Program-made: the position numbers and the translations under genes
The notes under the pieces: generated by a model
The model's input: only the letters and a program-made list of their open reading frames with translations
Told to the model about the DNA's origin: nothing
Databases searched by the model: none
Part shown: piece after piece, positions 51,239-62,905 of the stretch
How positions within the stretch are numbered: the stretch's first letter is position 1
Layout of the letters: each line of letters opens with the position of its first letter
Assembly: GCF_900117425.1 (NCBI RefSeq)
Contig: NZ_FPEH01000032.1
Coordinates: 124,001-188,000 of the forward strand
DNA: 64,000 bases
DNA from: Novosphingobium sp. NDB2Meth1
GTDB lineage: Bacteria; Pseudomonadota; Alphaproteobacteria; Sphingomonadales; Sphingomonadaceae
Reading direction: 5' to 3'

Positions 51239-52601
51239 TCTGTTCCTCACCGCCTTCGTGACCGCGTTTCTGGCAGCGGGCGTGCGCAAGCCGTTCCTGT
51301 TCGTGCTGGCCTATGCCTATATCGACATCGTCGCGCCGCAGAAGGTGAGCTGGGGCTTCCTGCAGTCCATCCCGATCAGCCTGATCGCGTTCATGGGCGC
51401 GGTGACGGCCTGGGCGGTGGCGGAGGACAAGAGCGGCATCCGCTTCTCGCCGCGCCAGATGCTGCTTTTCCTGCTGCTGGTCTACTGCGGGCTCAGCACG
51501 CGCGGCGCGGACTTTCCGGACGAGGCGCTCGAGAAGTGGGCGTGGGTGTGGAAGGCGCTCGTCTTTGCGATGTTCCTGCCGCTGACCCTGCGCACCCGCC
51601 TGCGCATCGAGGCGTTCACGCTGATCATGGTACTTTCGGTGGGCGTGATCGTGATCGGCGGCGGGATCAAGACGCTGGCGGGCGGCGGCGGCTATGGCGA
51701 GCTCAAGCTGCTGGTGAACGACAACACCGGGCTCTACGAAGGCTCGATCATCTCCACCTGCGCGGTCTGCGTGATGCCGCTGGCGCTGTGGCTCGCGCGC
51801 CATGGCACGATCTTCAAGCCGGGCCTGCTGGTCTGGCTCTTCGCGCTGGGCATCTGCTTTTCCTGCCTGCTGATGCCGGTGGGCACACAGGCGCGCACCG
51901 GCCTGATCTGCGTGGCGGTGCTGGGCGTGATGATGCTGCGCTCGGTCAAGCGGCGCCTGCTCTATATCGGCGCGATCGGTGCGCTGGTGACGATCGCGAT
52001 CCCGTTCCTGCCACAAAGCTATACCGAGCGGATGAGCACGATCCGCAACCACCAGTCCGATCAGTCGGCCTCGACGCGCGTGGCGGTGTGGAAGTGGACC
52101 ATCGAATACGCCAAGACGCATCCGTTCGGCGGCGGCTTCGAGGCCTATCGCCAGAACGTGCTGAGCTACGACAAGATCGAGGCCGAGAACGCGGGCGACA
52201 ACAACACCGCGATCGAGACCCAGCGGATCGAGGAGCGCGGGCGCGCCTATCATTCGAGCTATTTCGAGATGCTGGGCGAACAGGGCTATCCAGGCCTCGC
52301 GATGTGGCTGCTGCTGCATATCATGGGCGTGGTGCACATGGAGGTGATCCGGCGCAGCTATGCCAGGAACACAAGCCCCGAACTGCGCTGGGTGACGCCG
52401 CTGGCCGATGCCCTGCAGCAGGCGCAGATCGTCTACCTGTTCGGCGGGGCTTTCGTGGGGATCGCGTTCCAGCCGTTCTGCTACATGCTGGTGGGGCTGC
52501 AGTGCGGGCTTTCGGCCTATATCGGCCGGGTCAAGCGCGCGGCGCCCAAGCCCTTCCGTATGCCGCGGCAAGGCGCCCCTGCCCTGCCCGCTTCGGCCTG
52601 A
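51231..52601 (+). CDS. O-glycosylation ligase, exosortase-A-system-associated (Wzy/WaaL-like)
   Basis: The 456-residue polytopic membrane protein starts at GTG 51231, where the sequence MLNLFLTAFVTAFLAAGVRK begins. It has about ten helices and the large periplasmic loop with RNHQSDQSASTRVAVWKWTI and YHSSYFEMLGEQGYPGLAMW typical of O-antigen ligase-like enzymes. TIGR03097-type proteins are associated with exosortase A systems and transfer glycans to proteins. The loop Arg and His residues would be catalytic by analogy with WaaL. It follows a small coupled ORF and is divergent from a GT4. Confidence 0.87.
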   Translation: MLNLFLTAFVTAFLAAGVRKPFLFVLAYAYIDIVAPQKVSWGFLQSIPISLIAFMGAVTAWAVAEDKSGIRFSPRQMLLFLLLVYCGLSTRGADFPDEALEKWAWVWKALVFAMFLPLTLRTRLRIEAFTLIMVLSVGVIVIGGGIKTLAGGGGYGELKLLVNDNTGLYEGSIISTCAVCVMPLALWLARHGTIFKPGLLVWLFALGICFSCLLMPVGTQARTGLICVAVLGVMMLRSVKRRLLYIGAIGALVTIAIPFLPQSYTERMSTIRNHQSDQSASTRVAVWKWTIEYAKTHPFGGGFEAYRQNVLSYDKIEAENAGDNNTAIETQRIEERGRAYHSSYFEMLGEQGYPGLAMWLLLHIMGVVHMEVIRRSYARNTSPELRWVTPLADALQQAQIVYLFGGAFVGIAFQPFCYMLVGLQCGLSAYIGRVKRAAPKPFRMPRQGAPALPASA

Positions 52602-52678
52602 CCACCACCTGTTGCGCGGCGCGGCGTTTGCAGCCTAGAGAAGGCGCAAAGGCACAGCCACGACGGGAGAGGGCAGCG

Positions 52679-53137
52679 ATGAAGACGATGGCACCGGGCG
52701 CAATCAAGGACCTGGTCGGTCAGGTGGTGGGCACCTCGGAATGGGTCGAGGTGACGCAGGAGCGGATCAACCAGTTCGCCGAGGCGACGGGCGACTTCCA
52801 GTTCATCCATATCGACGCGGAAAAGGCCAAGCTGACCCCGTTCGGCGGGACCATCGCGCACGGCTTCCTCACGCTCTCGCTGATCCCGCTGCTGACCCAG
52901 CAGAGCGATTGCCCGCGCCCCGAAGGCGTGAAGATGGGCGTCAACTACGGCGGCAACAAGACGCGCTTCCTCGCCCCCGTCCGCTCGGGCAGGCGGGTGC
53001 GCGGCGTGTTCAAGCTGCTTGAGCTTGACGAGAAGCGCCCCGGTCAGTGGCAGCAGACGATGGAAATCACGGTCGAGATCGAAGGCGAGGAGAAGCCCGC
53101 GCTGATCTGCGAGTGGATCACCCAGTTTTTCGTGTGA
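52679..53137 (+). CDS. MaoC-family (R)-specific enoyl-CoA hydratase
   Basis: The 152-residue hot-dog protein from ATG 52679 (GGGAGAGGG upstream) has FAEATGDFQFIHIDAEKAKL with Asp39 and His44 as the hydratase dyad and the GTIAHGFLTLSLIP motif. Such enzymes hydrate enoyl-CoAs to (R)-3-hydroxyacyl-CoA, as PhaJ does for PHA synthesis. A PHA depolymerase gene lies 1.1 kb further on, a weak hint of a PHA link. Its 3' end overlaps the convergent glycosyltransferase by 20 bases. Confidence 0.9.
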   Translation: MKTMAPGAIKDLVGQVVGTSEWVEVTQERINQFAEATGDFQFIHIDAEKAKLTPFGGTIAHGFLTLSLIPLLTQQSDCPRPEGVKMGVNYGGNKTRFLAPVRSGRRVRGVFKLLELDEKRPGQWQQTMEITVEIEGEEKPALICEWITQFFV

Positions 53138-54074
53138 TCACCCGGACGAAGTGATGCGCAAGGTGGCGCAGGATCGCATTGATCCGGCCCCTTGCGAGCC
53201 CCGGTGACAGCGCAAGGCCGAGCGCGAGCATATCGAGCCGCGCATCGATGCGGCTGGCAAGGCCCTGCTCGACCAGCGCGCGGGCACGCCGTTTCCGATC
53301 AGGCTCCAGCGCGAGTTCGCGGCGCAGGATGTGCGAGCCGAGCCGGTGGATGCGCAAGGCGCGCCGGTCGGTCAGGCTCGCTTCGTGGCGACGGTAGAGA
53401 TAGAGGTCCTCGTCGAGCTTCACGAAATCGAAGCGCCGCGCCGCGCGCAGCCAGAAGTCATAGTCCTCGACCCCGAACAGCGCCTCGTCATAGCCGCCCA
53501 GCGTGCGGGTGACTTCGGCGCGGTAGAGGAAGGCCGCGCCGATGCGGTTGCCGAGGAGGATATCAGAGGCTGGGCCCATCTTCTGGAAGCCGGTGACGCG
53601 GCCCTCGGCATCGATCACGCTGAAATCGGCGTAGGCGATCGAGGCATCGGGAGCAGCATCAAGCGCTGCGACCAGCCGCGCCAGCATGTCGGGCCGCGCG
53701 ATGTTGTCGTCAGATGTCCAGGTGTGGAGCGTGCCGCGCGCGGCCGCAAAGCCGGTGTTGAGCGCGCCGGGAAGGCCCTTGTTGGGCGAATTGGTGATGA
53801 TCCGCACGCGGCGATCCCCGAGGGCATGGCGCCTGAGGATGGCCGGGGTATCGTCGGTCGAGCCATCGTCGACGCAGATCAGTTCGAAATCGCGAAAGGT
53901 CTGCGCAAGGATCGAAGTGATGGCGGCATCGAGAAAGGCCGCGCCGTTGTGCACCGGCAGCACGACCGTGACGCGCGGCGCGGGATCAGGGTCTGGCGGT
54001 TCCACAGGACATTCCTCCCATGAACCGGTGCCCGATGAATCTTCGGCGCGGAAGAATGCAGTTACCATATCCAT
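53118..54074 (-). CDS. Family 2 glycosyltransferase
   Basis: The 318-residue GT-A protein has VTVVLPVHNGAAFLDAAITS, the nucleotide-binding VDDGSTDDTP, the DXD-type TSDD (near residue 120) and FGVEDYDFWLRAARRF, in which the ED acidic pair is the likely catalytic base. It makes a glycosidic bond from a nucleotide sugar, probably for a surface polysaccharide, since exosortase-associated glycosylation genes are next to it. The C-terminus is basic and helical. No membrane helix is evident. Confidence 0.88.
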   Translation of the reverse strand: MDMVTAFFRAEDSSGTGSWEECPVEPPDPDPAPRVTVVLPVHNGAAFLDAAITSILAQTFRDFELICVDDGSTDDTPAILRRHALGDRRVRIITNSPNKGLPGALNTGFAAARGTLHTWTSDDNIARPDMLARLVAALDAAPDASIAYADFSVIDAEGRVTGFQKMGPASDILLGNRIGAAFLYRAEVTRTLGGYDEALFGVEDYDFWLRAARRFDFVKLDEDLYLYRRHEASLTDRRALRIHRLGSHILRRELALEPDRKRRARALVEQGLASRIDARLDMLALGLALSPGLARGRINAILRHLAHHFVRVITRKTG

Positions 54075-54264
54075 GCGATAGCAGGTAGTGGATTTGGCCT
54101 GCAGCCGCTTTTCCCTAGCGTTGCTTAGTATTGCCCTGCCACGAAACTGAACAAATGGTGGACTTTTTCGGAATCGCAGTCCTGTTTCGGCACAGCGTTA
54201 CGGCCTTGCCTCAACAAGCGCGCGAATCTGAAGCGCCCCACCGCCGCGCGGCGGGGCGCCTGGA

Positions 54265-55512
54265 TCAGGCGACCACGCTCAGCTTGCGCGCCGTGGCATT
54301 GGAGCGGATCCAGCCCTCGACCACCGGGGCGATGCTGGTGCGCCAGCGCGAGCCGTTGAAGATGCCGTAGTGGCCGACTTCGGGCGCAAGGTGATACTTC
54401 TTGAGCTTCTCGGGCAGGTTCGGCGTCACCTTCAGCGCGGCCTTGGTCTGGCCGATGCCCGAGATGTCGTCACGCTCGCCCTCGATGCACAGGATCGCGG
54501 TGTCCTTGATCGCCCCGAGATCGACGAGGATGCCGCGGTGGACCAGTTCGCCCTTGGGCAGGAGGTGCTGCTGGAACACGACATCGACGGTCTGGAGGTA
54601 GAACTCGGCCGTCATGTCGCAGACGGCGCGGTATTCGTCGTAGAACGCCTTGGTCGCATCCGCGCTTTCGCCATCGCCCTGGACCATGTGCTTGAACAGC
54701 CCGTAATGGGCGTTCATGTGGTTGCCGAGGTTCATCGACATGAAGCTCGCGAGCTGGACAAAGCCCGGATAGACCTGCCGGCCCGCGCCCGGATAGTTGG
54801 CGGGCACGGTGGTGATCACGTTGTGCTTGAACCACACGAACGGCTTGGTGATCGCGTGGTCGTTCACCGCGGTCGGGCTTTCGCGCGTGTCGATCGGGCC
54901 GCCCATCATGGTGAGCGTGACCGGGCGGCAGGGATGTTCGCGCACCGCCATCACCCCGGTGGCGGCTAGCGCGGGGACCGAAGGCTGGCACACCGCCATC
55001 ATGTGCGCGCCGGGGCCGATGTGCTCGAGATAGCCGATCAGGTAGTCGATGTATTCATCGAGATCGAAGCGGCCTTCCGCCAGCGGCACATACTTCGCGT
55101 CCGCCCAGTCGGTGATATAGACCACGCAGCGCTCGAGCATGCGCTCCACCGTGCCGCGCAGCAGCGTGGCGTAGTGGCCGCTCATCGGCGCGACGATGAG
55201 GAGGCGCGGCGCGTCGGCGGGCAGGCCTTCGTGCGTGAACTTGCGCAACATGCCGAAGGGCTGCTGGATCTCGACCGTCTCGTTCACCGCGTGGGGCGTG
55301 CCATCGACCTGCACGACCTTGATCCCGAACGCCGGCTTGCCGCGCGGAGCGGCGGCATGGGCGAACACGTCGAGCGCGGAGGCGAGCATCTGGGTGCCGC
55401 CGAAGGGCGCCCAGGGGTTGCGCGGATCGGTGAGCATTTCGGCGCCCATCGCCGCCATCGCGCTGCCCGCGTTGAGCATCGAGCGCTGGATCTCGTAAGC
55501 CTTGTAAAGCAC
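54265..55512 (-). CDS. phaZ: Intracellular polyhydroxyalkanoate depolymerase
   Basis: A GTG start at 55512 (AAGGTG 6 bases upstream) yields 415 residues beginning LYKAYEIQRSMLNAG, the typical start of intracellular PhaZ. The alpha/beta-hydrolase core shows PMSGHYATLLRGTVE, and the nucleophile Cys175 in MMAVCQPSVPA replaces the usual serine of extracellular enzymes. CIEGERDDISGIGQ and VGHYGIFNGSRWR contain the Asp and His of the triad. It mobilises stored PHA granules. It is divergent from the ABC exporter; the gene for PHA synthase is not in the window. Confidence 0.9.
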   Translation of the reverse strand: MLYKAYEIQRSMLNAGSAMAAMGAEMLTDPRNPWAPFGGTQMLASALDVFAHAAAPRGKPAFGIKVVQVDGTPHAVNETVEIQQPFGMLRKFTHEGLPADAPRLLIVAPMSGHYATLLRGTVERMLERCVVYITDWADAKYVPLAEGRFDLDEYIDYLIGYLEHIGPGAHMMAVCQPSVPALAATGVMAVREHPCRPVTLTMMGGPIDTRESPTAVNDHAITKPFVWFKHNVITTVPANYPGAGRQVYPGFVQLASFMSMNLGNHMNAHYGLFKHMVQGDGESADATKAFYDEYRAVCDMTAEFYLQTVDVVFQQHLLPKGELVHRGILVDLGAIKDTAILCIEGERDDISGIGQTKAALKVTPNLPEKLKKYHLAPEVGHYGIFNGSRWRTSIAPVVEGWIRSNATARKLSVVA

Positions 55513-55671
55513 TGCGAACACCTTTGTCTTGTTGCGGAGCCGTACGCTGCTCCGATTGGGCCGAGTGTGCCGTGATTTTGCACCTTGTGCAACGCACCAT
55601 TGTCCCACTTCGGCGGGGATTGCCCCGCTGCCCCCTTTCGGCCCCTCTCCGCATGGGCTAGGGCGGGGGCG

Positions 55672-57492
<1,821 letters not shown>

Positions 57493-57592
57493 TCACCAGC
57501 ACCAAAGTAATACTGCGGGTGCTGGACAAGCGCCGACCGATGACTAGTGTCCCAATTAGGTACATCTGCAACCGATGGGAACTTCCTGAGTC

Positions 57593-59722
57593 ATGCTGAA
57601 ACACGTCAAGGGCGCGATTTCCGCCGCCTCGCTGTTCGTGCTCGCGCTTTCCACCGCCGCCCACGCCGATACGGCCGCATCCGCCGAGATCGACAGCTAC
57701 CGCATCCCGACGTTCGGCGGCTGGGGGCTCGATCCCGAGCAGATCGACAAGGCGGTGAAGCCGGGCGACGACTTCTTCGCCTACATGAACGGCAAGTGGG
57801 ACCGCAGCGAAGCGATCCCGCCGCAGTATCCCTACAGCGGGGTGGCGCTGGCGCTCACACTGAGTGCGGAACAGGCCGTGAAGGACATCGTCCAGGGCCT
57901 TGCCGCAGTGCCGCAGGCACCGGGGAGCGACAGCCAGCGCATCGCCGACAGCTACAAGGCATTCCTTGACCGCCCGGCCATCGACGCTGCTGGCATGGCC
58001 CCCGCGCAGACCTATCTCGACCGGATCAAGGCCGCAAACACCTGCGCCGATCTCGCCGCGCTGTTCGCCGCGCCCGGCTTCCCCTCGCCGCTCAGCTTTT
58101 CGGTGCAGATCGATGCCGAGAACCCGGGCGTCAACGCCGCCTACAGCGATCTCGGCGGGCTCGGCCTGCCCGACCGCGACTATTACCTCGTCGACAATGA
58201 GCGCAACCGCGAGCTGCAGGGCAAGTACCGCGAGCTGCTGACCTTCATGCTGGGCAAGGCCGGCTATGCCGACGCAGCCGGCATGGCGGCCAAGGTCTAT
58301 GACTTCGAGCGCAAGATCGCGGTGCTCGATTGGGACAAGGCGCTGCAGCGCAATCCGCTGCTCACCACCAACCGCGTCTCGCGCGAGGAGCTGATCGCGA
58401 TGGGCGGACCGTTCCCGGTGGCGGCGCTGCTCGATGGCTCGGGGCTGGGCAAGGCGAGCTCGGTGTTCGTGGGCGAGATCCCGCCGAGCGCGGACAAGAT
58501 CGCCAGGCTCGGCCTGACCAAGGACGACCTCGCCAAGCTCGGCGGCGGCATTCCGGCGCTGATCAAGCTGCTCGGCGAGGAAGACATCGCGACCTTGCAG
58601 GCGTGGACCGCCGCGCATTTCCTGATGAATTACGCCTCGGTGCTGCCAAGCGATGTCGATGACGCGCGCTTTGCGTTCTACGGCAAGACGCTGCAGGGCC
58701 GCGAGCGCGACCGCCAGCGCTGGCAGCGCGCGCTCTCCAGCGTGCAGGGCCAGATGGGCGAAGGCATCGGCAAGGCCTATGTCGAGCAGCACTTCCCGCC
58801 TTCGAGCAAGGCGGCGATGGTCACGCTCGTCAGCAACTTGCGTGCCGCGCTGGCCGGCAAGCTCAAGACGCTGGCGTGGATGAGCCCGGCGACGCGCAAG
58901 GCGGCTCTCGCCAAGCTCGACGCCTTCACGGTGAAGATCGGCTATCCCGACAAGTTCAAGACCTATGACGGCATGTCGATCAAGCCCGACCAGCCGCTGG
59001 CCAACGCCATCGAGGCAGCGCGCTGGCACTGGCAGGACGATCTGAGCGAGCTCGGCAAGCCGGTCGACAAGACCAAGTGGCTGATGACCCCGCAGACGGT
59101 GAACGCCTATTACCAGCCGACCGCGAACGAGATCGTGTTTCCGGCCGCCTATCTCCAGCCGCCCTACTTCAACCCGAAGGCCGACGCGGCGGTGAACTAC
59201 GGCGCGGTGGGCGCGACCATCGGCCATGAGATCGGCCACGGGTTCGACGACGAGGGCTCGCGCTATGACGGCACTGGCGCGCTCAAGGACTGGTGGACGC
59301 CGGCCGACCGCAAGACCTTCGACAAGCTCGGGGCGAAGCTTGCCGCGCAGTACGACAAGGTCTGCCCCTATGACGGCGGCAAGACCTGCCACAACGGCAA
59401 GCTGACGCTGGGCGAGAACATTGGCGATCTGGCCGGGCTTTCGATGGCCTATGCCGCCTACAAGCTATCGCTGGGCGGCAAGCCCGCGCCGGTGATCGAC
59501 GGGCTGACCGGCGACCAGCGCTTCTTCCTCTCCTATGCACAGTCGTGGCGCTGGAAGCTGCGCGAGGCGTTTGCCCGCCAGCTGCTCAAGACCGATCCGC
59601 ATTCGCTGGCCGAAGCGCGGGTCAACGCGGTCGTGCGCAATTTCGATCCCTGGTATGCAGCGTTCAAGGTCAAGCCCGGCGACAAGCTCTACCTCGCGCC
59701 CAAGGACCGCGTGCGGATCTAG
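57593..59722 (+). CDS. M13-family (neprilysin/PepO-like) zinc metallopeptidase
   Basis: The 709-residue protein has a signal peptide (residues 1-25, ending AAHAD) and the gluzincin motif HEIGH (His545, His549) with the third ligand Glu608 in ENIGD (Asp612). The C-terminal FFLSYAQSWR and VKPGDKLYLAPKDRVRI segments are typical of M13. It degrades peptides in the periplasm. The length matches bacterial PepO-type enzymes. It is an independent unit; a T-poor repeat follows. Confidence 0.95.
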   Translation: MLKHVKGAISAASLFVLALSTAAHADTAASAEIDSYRIPTFGGWGLDPEQIDKAVKPGDDFFAYMNGKWDRSEAIPPQYPYSGVALALTLSAEQAVKDIVQGLAAVPQAPGSDSQRIADSYKAFLDRPAIDAAGMAPAQTYLDRIKAANTCADLAALFAAPGFPSPLSFSVQIDAENPGVNAAYSDLGGLGLPDRDYYLVDNERNRELQGKYRELLTFMLGKAGYADAAGMAAKVYDFERKIAVLDWDKALQRNPLLTTNRVSREELIAMGGPFPVAALLDGSGLGKASSVFVGEIPPSADKIARLGLTKDDLAKLGGGIPALIKLLGEEDIATLQAWTAAHFLMNYASVLPSDVDDARFAFYGKTLQGRERDRQRWQRALSSVQGQMGEGIGKAYVEQHFPPSSKAAMVTLVSNLRAALAGKLKTLAWMSPATRKAALAKLDAFTVKIGYPDKFKTYDGMSIKPDQPLANAIEAARWHWQDDLSELGKPVDKTKWLMTPQTVNAYYQPTANEIVFPAAYLQPPYFNPKADAAVNYGAVGATIGHEIGHGFDDEGSRYDGTGALKDWWTPADRKTFDKLGAKLAAQYDKVCPYDGGKTCHNGKLTLGENIGDLAGLSMAYAAYKLSLGGKPAPVIDGLTGDQRFFLSYAQSWRWKLREAFARQLLKTDPHSLAEARVNAVVRNFDPWYAAFKVKPGDKLYLAPKDRVRI

Positions 59723-59747
59723 TGAGACTTTAGGCCGCCTGCCCACC

Positions 59748-59836
59748 TGCCCACCCCCGGCCCCTCCCGCAAGCGGGAGGGGGGAAGACGGCACTACAGG
59801 CTCCCCTCCCGCTTGCGGGAGGGGTTGGAGGTGGGC
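59748..59836. repeat. Inverted repeat with CCCCTCCCGCAAGCGGGAGG arms
   Basis: Outer arms CACCTGCCCACC.../...GGAGGTGGGC enclose two hairpins, CCCCTCCCGCAAGCGGGAGG and CCCCTCCCGCTTGCGGGAGG. It lies downstream of the M13 gene and could contribute to transcription termination, although no T-run follows. Confidence 0.8.
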
Positions 59837-59919
59837 AAACGCCAAACCACCGAGATGACAAAAGTTTAAATCGCACACACGCTTGACAGAATGCTGCGCT
59901 GCGGCGACCCCTGCGCGCC

Positions 59920-60732
59920 ATGGATACGACCATCACCGCCATTCTGCTCGGCATTGTCGAGGGGCTTACCGAGTTCATCCCCGTCTCCTCGACCGGGCAC
60001 CTGATTCTGGCGTCGGAGCTGTTCGGCTATGACGCGAAGACGTGGGAAGTGTTCAACGTGGTGATCCAGCTGCCGGCGGTCATGGCGGTGGTGGTGCTCT
60101 ATTGGCGCACCTTCATGGACGTTGCCATGGGCGCGCTGCGCGGATCGCGCGAATCGATTGCCTTCGTGCGCAATGTGCTGGCCGCGTTCATTCCGGCGGC
60201 CATCGTCGGCGTGCTGTTCAAGTCGCGCATCGACCTGCTGCTCGAAAACCCGGTCGTGGTCTGCATCGCGCTGATCCTCGGCGGCTTTGCGATCATCGCG
60301 GTGGAGCGGCTGGTCTCGCACCAGACCTACCGGCCGGTGGGCCAGATGCCGCTGGCGCAGGCGATCCGCATCGGCATGATGCAGTGCATCGCGGTGATCC
60401 CCGGCGTCTCGCGCTCGGGTGCAACGATCATGGGCGCGCTGGTGATGGGCGAGAACCGCAAGACGGCGGCCGAGTTCAGCTTCTTCCTTGCGGTGCCGAC
60501 GATGCTGGGCGCGACGGTGAAGCAGCTGTGGGACCACCGGCACGAGCTTTCGGCAGGCGCGGGCCCGGTCGGCATGAAGGAAATCGCGATCGGCTCGGTG
60601 GTCTCGTTCCTTGTTTCGCTGGTCGTGATCAAGTTCTTCATCGGCTACGTCAGCAAGCGCGGCTTCACGCCGTTTGCCGCCTACCGGATTGTGCTCGGGG
60701 TGCTGGGGCTGGCGTGGTTGCTGTGGGTGTGA
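59920..60732 (+). CDS. uppP: Undecaprenyl-diphosphatase UppP/BacA
   Basis: The 270-residue integral membrane protein has the two family motifs: EGLTEFIPVSSTGHL (from Glu14) and PGVSRSGATIMGAL with the catalytic Ser/Arg region. It dephosphorylates undecaprenyl diphosphate so that the carrier lipid can be reused for peptidoglycan and polysaccharide synthesis. The seven to eight helices and the length are normal for the family. A TTGACA lies at 59883-59888 but no convincing -10 follows at the right distance. Confidence 0.97.
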   Translation: MDTTITAILLGIVEGLTEFIPVSSTGHLILASELFGYDAKTWEVFNVVIQLPAVMAVVVLYWRTFMDVAMGALRGSRESIAFVRNVLAAFIPAAIVGVLFKSRIDLLLENPVVVCIALILGGFAIIAVERLVSHQTYRPVGQMPLAQAIRIGMMQCIAVIPGVSRSGATIMGALVMGENRKTAAEFSFFLAVPTMLGATVKQLWDHRHELSAGAGPVGMKEIAIGSVVSFLVSLVVIKFFIGYVSKRGFTPFAAYRIVLGVLGLAWLLWV

Positions 60733-60804
60733 GTTTCTAGGGGTAGCCGTACTGGTGTGAACGGCGAGAACTGGATGGTTAGCGGACAATTCCACCAGCA
60801 CACT

Positions 60805-60899
60805 GCCCGTCGGCCCGTGCTTGACACGGGCCTTGGCTTTTCCTTTCAGGCCGGGCGTTAAAAGAACAGCCAAACCCCGTGTCAAGCACGGGGTGACGG
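60805..60899. repeat. Inverted repeat, CCGTGCTTGACACGGG family
   Basis: GGCCCGTGCTTGACACGGGC and CCCCGTGTCAAGCACGGGG arms with TTGGCTTTT/AACAGCCAAA inner parts lie between the convergent uppP and phhA genes. A related left arm occurs at about 41569-41588. Confidence 0.8.
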
Positions 60900-60968
60900 T
60901 GGGTTTTTGGTGGCGATGGTAAGCCGTGATGTCCGCAACTGGGCGAAAGCCGACACGCACCGCAATAT

Positions 60969-61907
60969 CTAAACCGGCGAAGCCCCGCTCCCCCGCCCAC
61001 CGCGTAGATGGTATTCCAGCGTGCCTCGGTGGAGCACATCATCGACATCAATCACCGCGCTGCCGGCATAGGTGAAGCTCGCGCCGAGCCCGCGATAGAG
61101 CCGGTCGAAATCGCGCTCGACGGTCTGGCGGTAGAGATCGGCGAAGCTCTCGATCACGAAGTAGGTCGGCTGGAGATCGTCGATTGCGTAGTCGGTGCGC
61201 ATCACCCGGTCGACGTGGAGCATGATGCGGTTGGGGGACTGCGCTTCCAGTGCGAAAACGGCCTCGGTGGGCCCGGAAAGGATGCCGGCGCCATAGGCCC
61301 GGAGCCCCTCGGCCTCCATGATCAGGCCGAACTCCACTGTGTACCAATAGAGCGCGCCCAATGCCTTCAGGCGGTTGTAGCGCATCGCCTTCCACCCGGC
61401 GCGGCCATATTCCTGCATGTAGTCGGCAAACACCGGGTCGGTGAGCATCGGCACGTGACCGAACACGTCGTGGAAGACGTCCGGCTCCTCGATGTAGTCG
61501 AAGCATTCGCGCGAGCGAATGAAGTTGCCCGCCGGGAAGCGCCGGTTGGCGAGGTGCCAGAAGAACACGTGATCGGGAATCAGCATCGGCACCGGCACGA
61601 CGCTCCAGCCGGTCAGTGCGCCGAGTTCGGCGGATAGCCGGGCGAAATCGGGCACGCCGCCGCGGCCGAGATCGAGCCGCTCCAGTCCTTTGAGGAACGC
61701 GGTCGCCGCGCGGCCGGGCAGGACCTGCATCTGGCGGGCGAAGAGATCGTCCCACACGCGGTGGTCATCCGCGCTGTAGTCGGTCTGGTGCGGCTCCAGC
61801 CAATCCTCGCCGACATGGGGCGGGCGCTGCAGCGGCGCGGTAAAGACACCGTCCGGCAGATCGGGGAGCCGCGTGAAATCGGCTGCGAGTTCGACAAGGT
61901 CCGACAT
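60969..61907 (-). CDS. phhA: Phenylalanine 4-monooxygenase
   Basis: The 312-residue protein is the bacterial catalytic-domain-only form of the aromatic amino acid hydroxylases. The iron ligands are His146 and His151 (VFHDVFGHVPML) and Glu192 (VEFGL). It hydroxylates phenylalanine to tyrosine with tetrahydropterin and oxygen. It lacks the regulatory ACT domain of animal enzymes. It is divergent from the PPK2 gene. The start at 61907 gives a normal N-terminus, and the sequence ends shortly after TLEYHLRG. Confidence 0.95.
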   Translation of the reverse strand: MSDLVELAADFTRLPDLPDGVFTAPLQRPPHVGEDWLEPHQTDYSADDHRVWDDLFARQMQVLPGRAATAFLKGLERLDLGRGGVPDFARLSAELGALTGWSVVPVPMLIPDHVFFWHLANRRFPAGNFIRSRECFDYIEEPDVFHDVFGHVPMLTDPVFADYMQEYGRAGWKAMRYNRLKALGALYWYTVEFGLIMEAEGLRAYGAGILSGPTEAVFALEAQSPNRIMLHVDRVMRTDYAIDDLQPTYFVIESFADLYRQTVERDFDRLYRGLGASFTYAGSAVIDVDDVLHRGTLEYHLRGGRGSGASPV

Positions 61908-62015
61908 GGTTTCAATTGCAACTTGTAGCGCTTGCGGCTGTTCCTTGCAACGGGCGGCGATTGCCAAAGCGGCAGGCCTGCGACAGTCTGCCCTCGCAAA
62001 GCGAGAGGATACCGC

Positions 62016-62801
62016 GTGAGCAAGGACGAGCTGGGCCGGAAGGACTACGAGGAAGCGCTCGAGGGCATGCAGGGCGAACTCACCGCGATGGCGGGCTGGG
62101 CGAGCCAGTGCGGCGCGCGCATCCTCGTGATCCTTGAGGGGCGCGACACGGCGGGCAAGACCGGCGCGATCCATGCGATCTCGCAGAAGCTCAATCCCCG
62201 GCAGGTGCGCACCGCCGCCCTCCCTGCGCCGACCGAGCGCGAGAAGACGCAGTGGTACTTCCAGCGCTATGTCCCGCACCTGCCCGCTGGCGGCGAGATC
62301 GTGCTGTTCGACCGCAGCTGGTACAACCGCGCCGGCGTCGAGAAAGTGATGGGTTTTGCCACCGACGCGCAAGTCGAGGCCTTCCTCGACGCCGCGCCGA
62401 AGTTCGAGAAGCTGCTGGTCGAGGACGGGCTGCTGCTGTTCAAGTACTGGCTCACCTGCGATCAGGAAGAGCAGGAGGAACGGCTGGCCGAGCGGCACGA
62501 GGATCCCGCCAAGCAGTGGAAGATTTCCCCGATCGATGTAGCGGCGCGCGGCAAGTACCGCGACTACACCAAGGCGCGCGAGGCTATGCTGGAGGCGACT
62601 CACAGCAAACATGCGCCGTGGACTCTGGTCGATTTCAACGACCAGCGCCGGGGGCGGCTGACGCTGGTGCGCGATTTGCTGGATCGGCTGCCGGTGAGGC
62701 CCGTCGAGCAGAAGGTTCCCGCGCTGCCACCACTCGACGAACCGCTGGCAAAGGAGCACTTCGGGGTGATCAAACCGCTGAAGCCCTATCCCGCCCCTTG
62801 A
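62016..62801 (+). CDS. ppk2: Polyphosphate kinase 2 family protein
   Basis: From GTG 62016 (GAGAGGA upstream) the protein has 261 residues. Walker A EGRDTAGKTG (41-50), the DRSWYNRAGVEKVMGF lid/Walker B region and KYWLTCDQEEQEERLAERHE are typical of single-domain PPK2. It transfers phosphate between polyphosphate and nucleoside di- or monophosphates. The acid residue after the Walker A Gly in class I/II enzymes cannot settle the subclass here. It is 100 bases upstream of rpmG. Confidence 0.93.
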   Translation: MSKDELGRKDYEEALEGMQGELTAMAGWASQCGARILVILEGRDTAGKTGAIHAISQKLNPRQVRTAALPAPTEREKTQWYFQRYVPHLPAGGEIVLFDRSWYNRAGVEKVMGFATDAQVEAFLDAAPKFEKLLVEDGLLLFKYWLTCDQEEQEERLAERHEDPAKQWKISPIDVAARGKYRDYTKAREAMLEATHSKHAPWTLVDFNDQRRGRLTLVRDLLDRLPVRPVEQKVPALPPLDEPLAKEHFGVIKPLKPYPAP

Positions 62802-62905
62802 CTTTTGCGCGATTCGCTCACAACGACCGGCGCCTGTCTGGCGGCGTGGCAACGCGCCGCCGCATTCGTTTTTGACGTGCGCACGCTAGTTTTCAGGATA
62901 AAGTC

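Noticed and set aside
62872..62900. TTGACG followed by AGGATA as a sigma-70 promoter of rpmG
   Set aside because: The -10 candidate overlaps the ribosome site and would leave almost no leader; the match is too poor to call.
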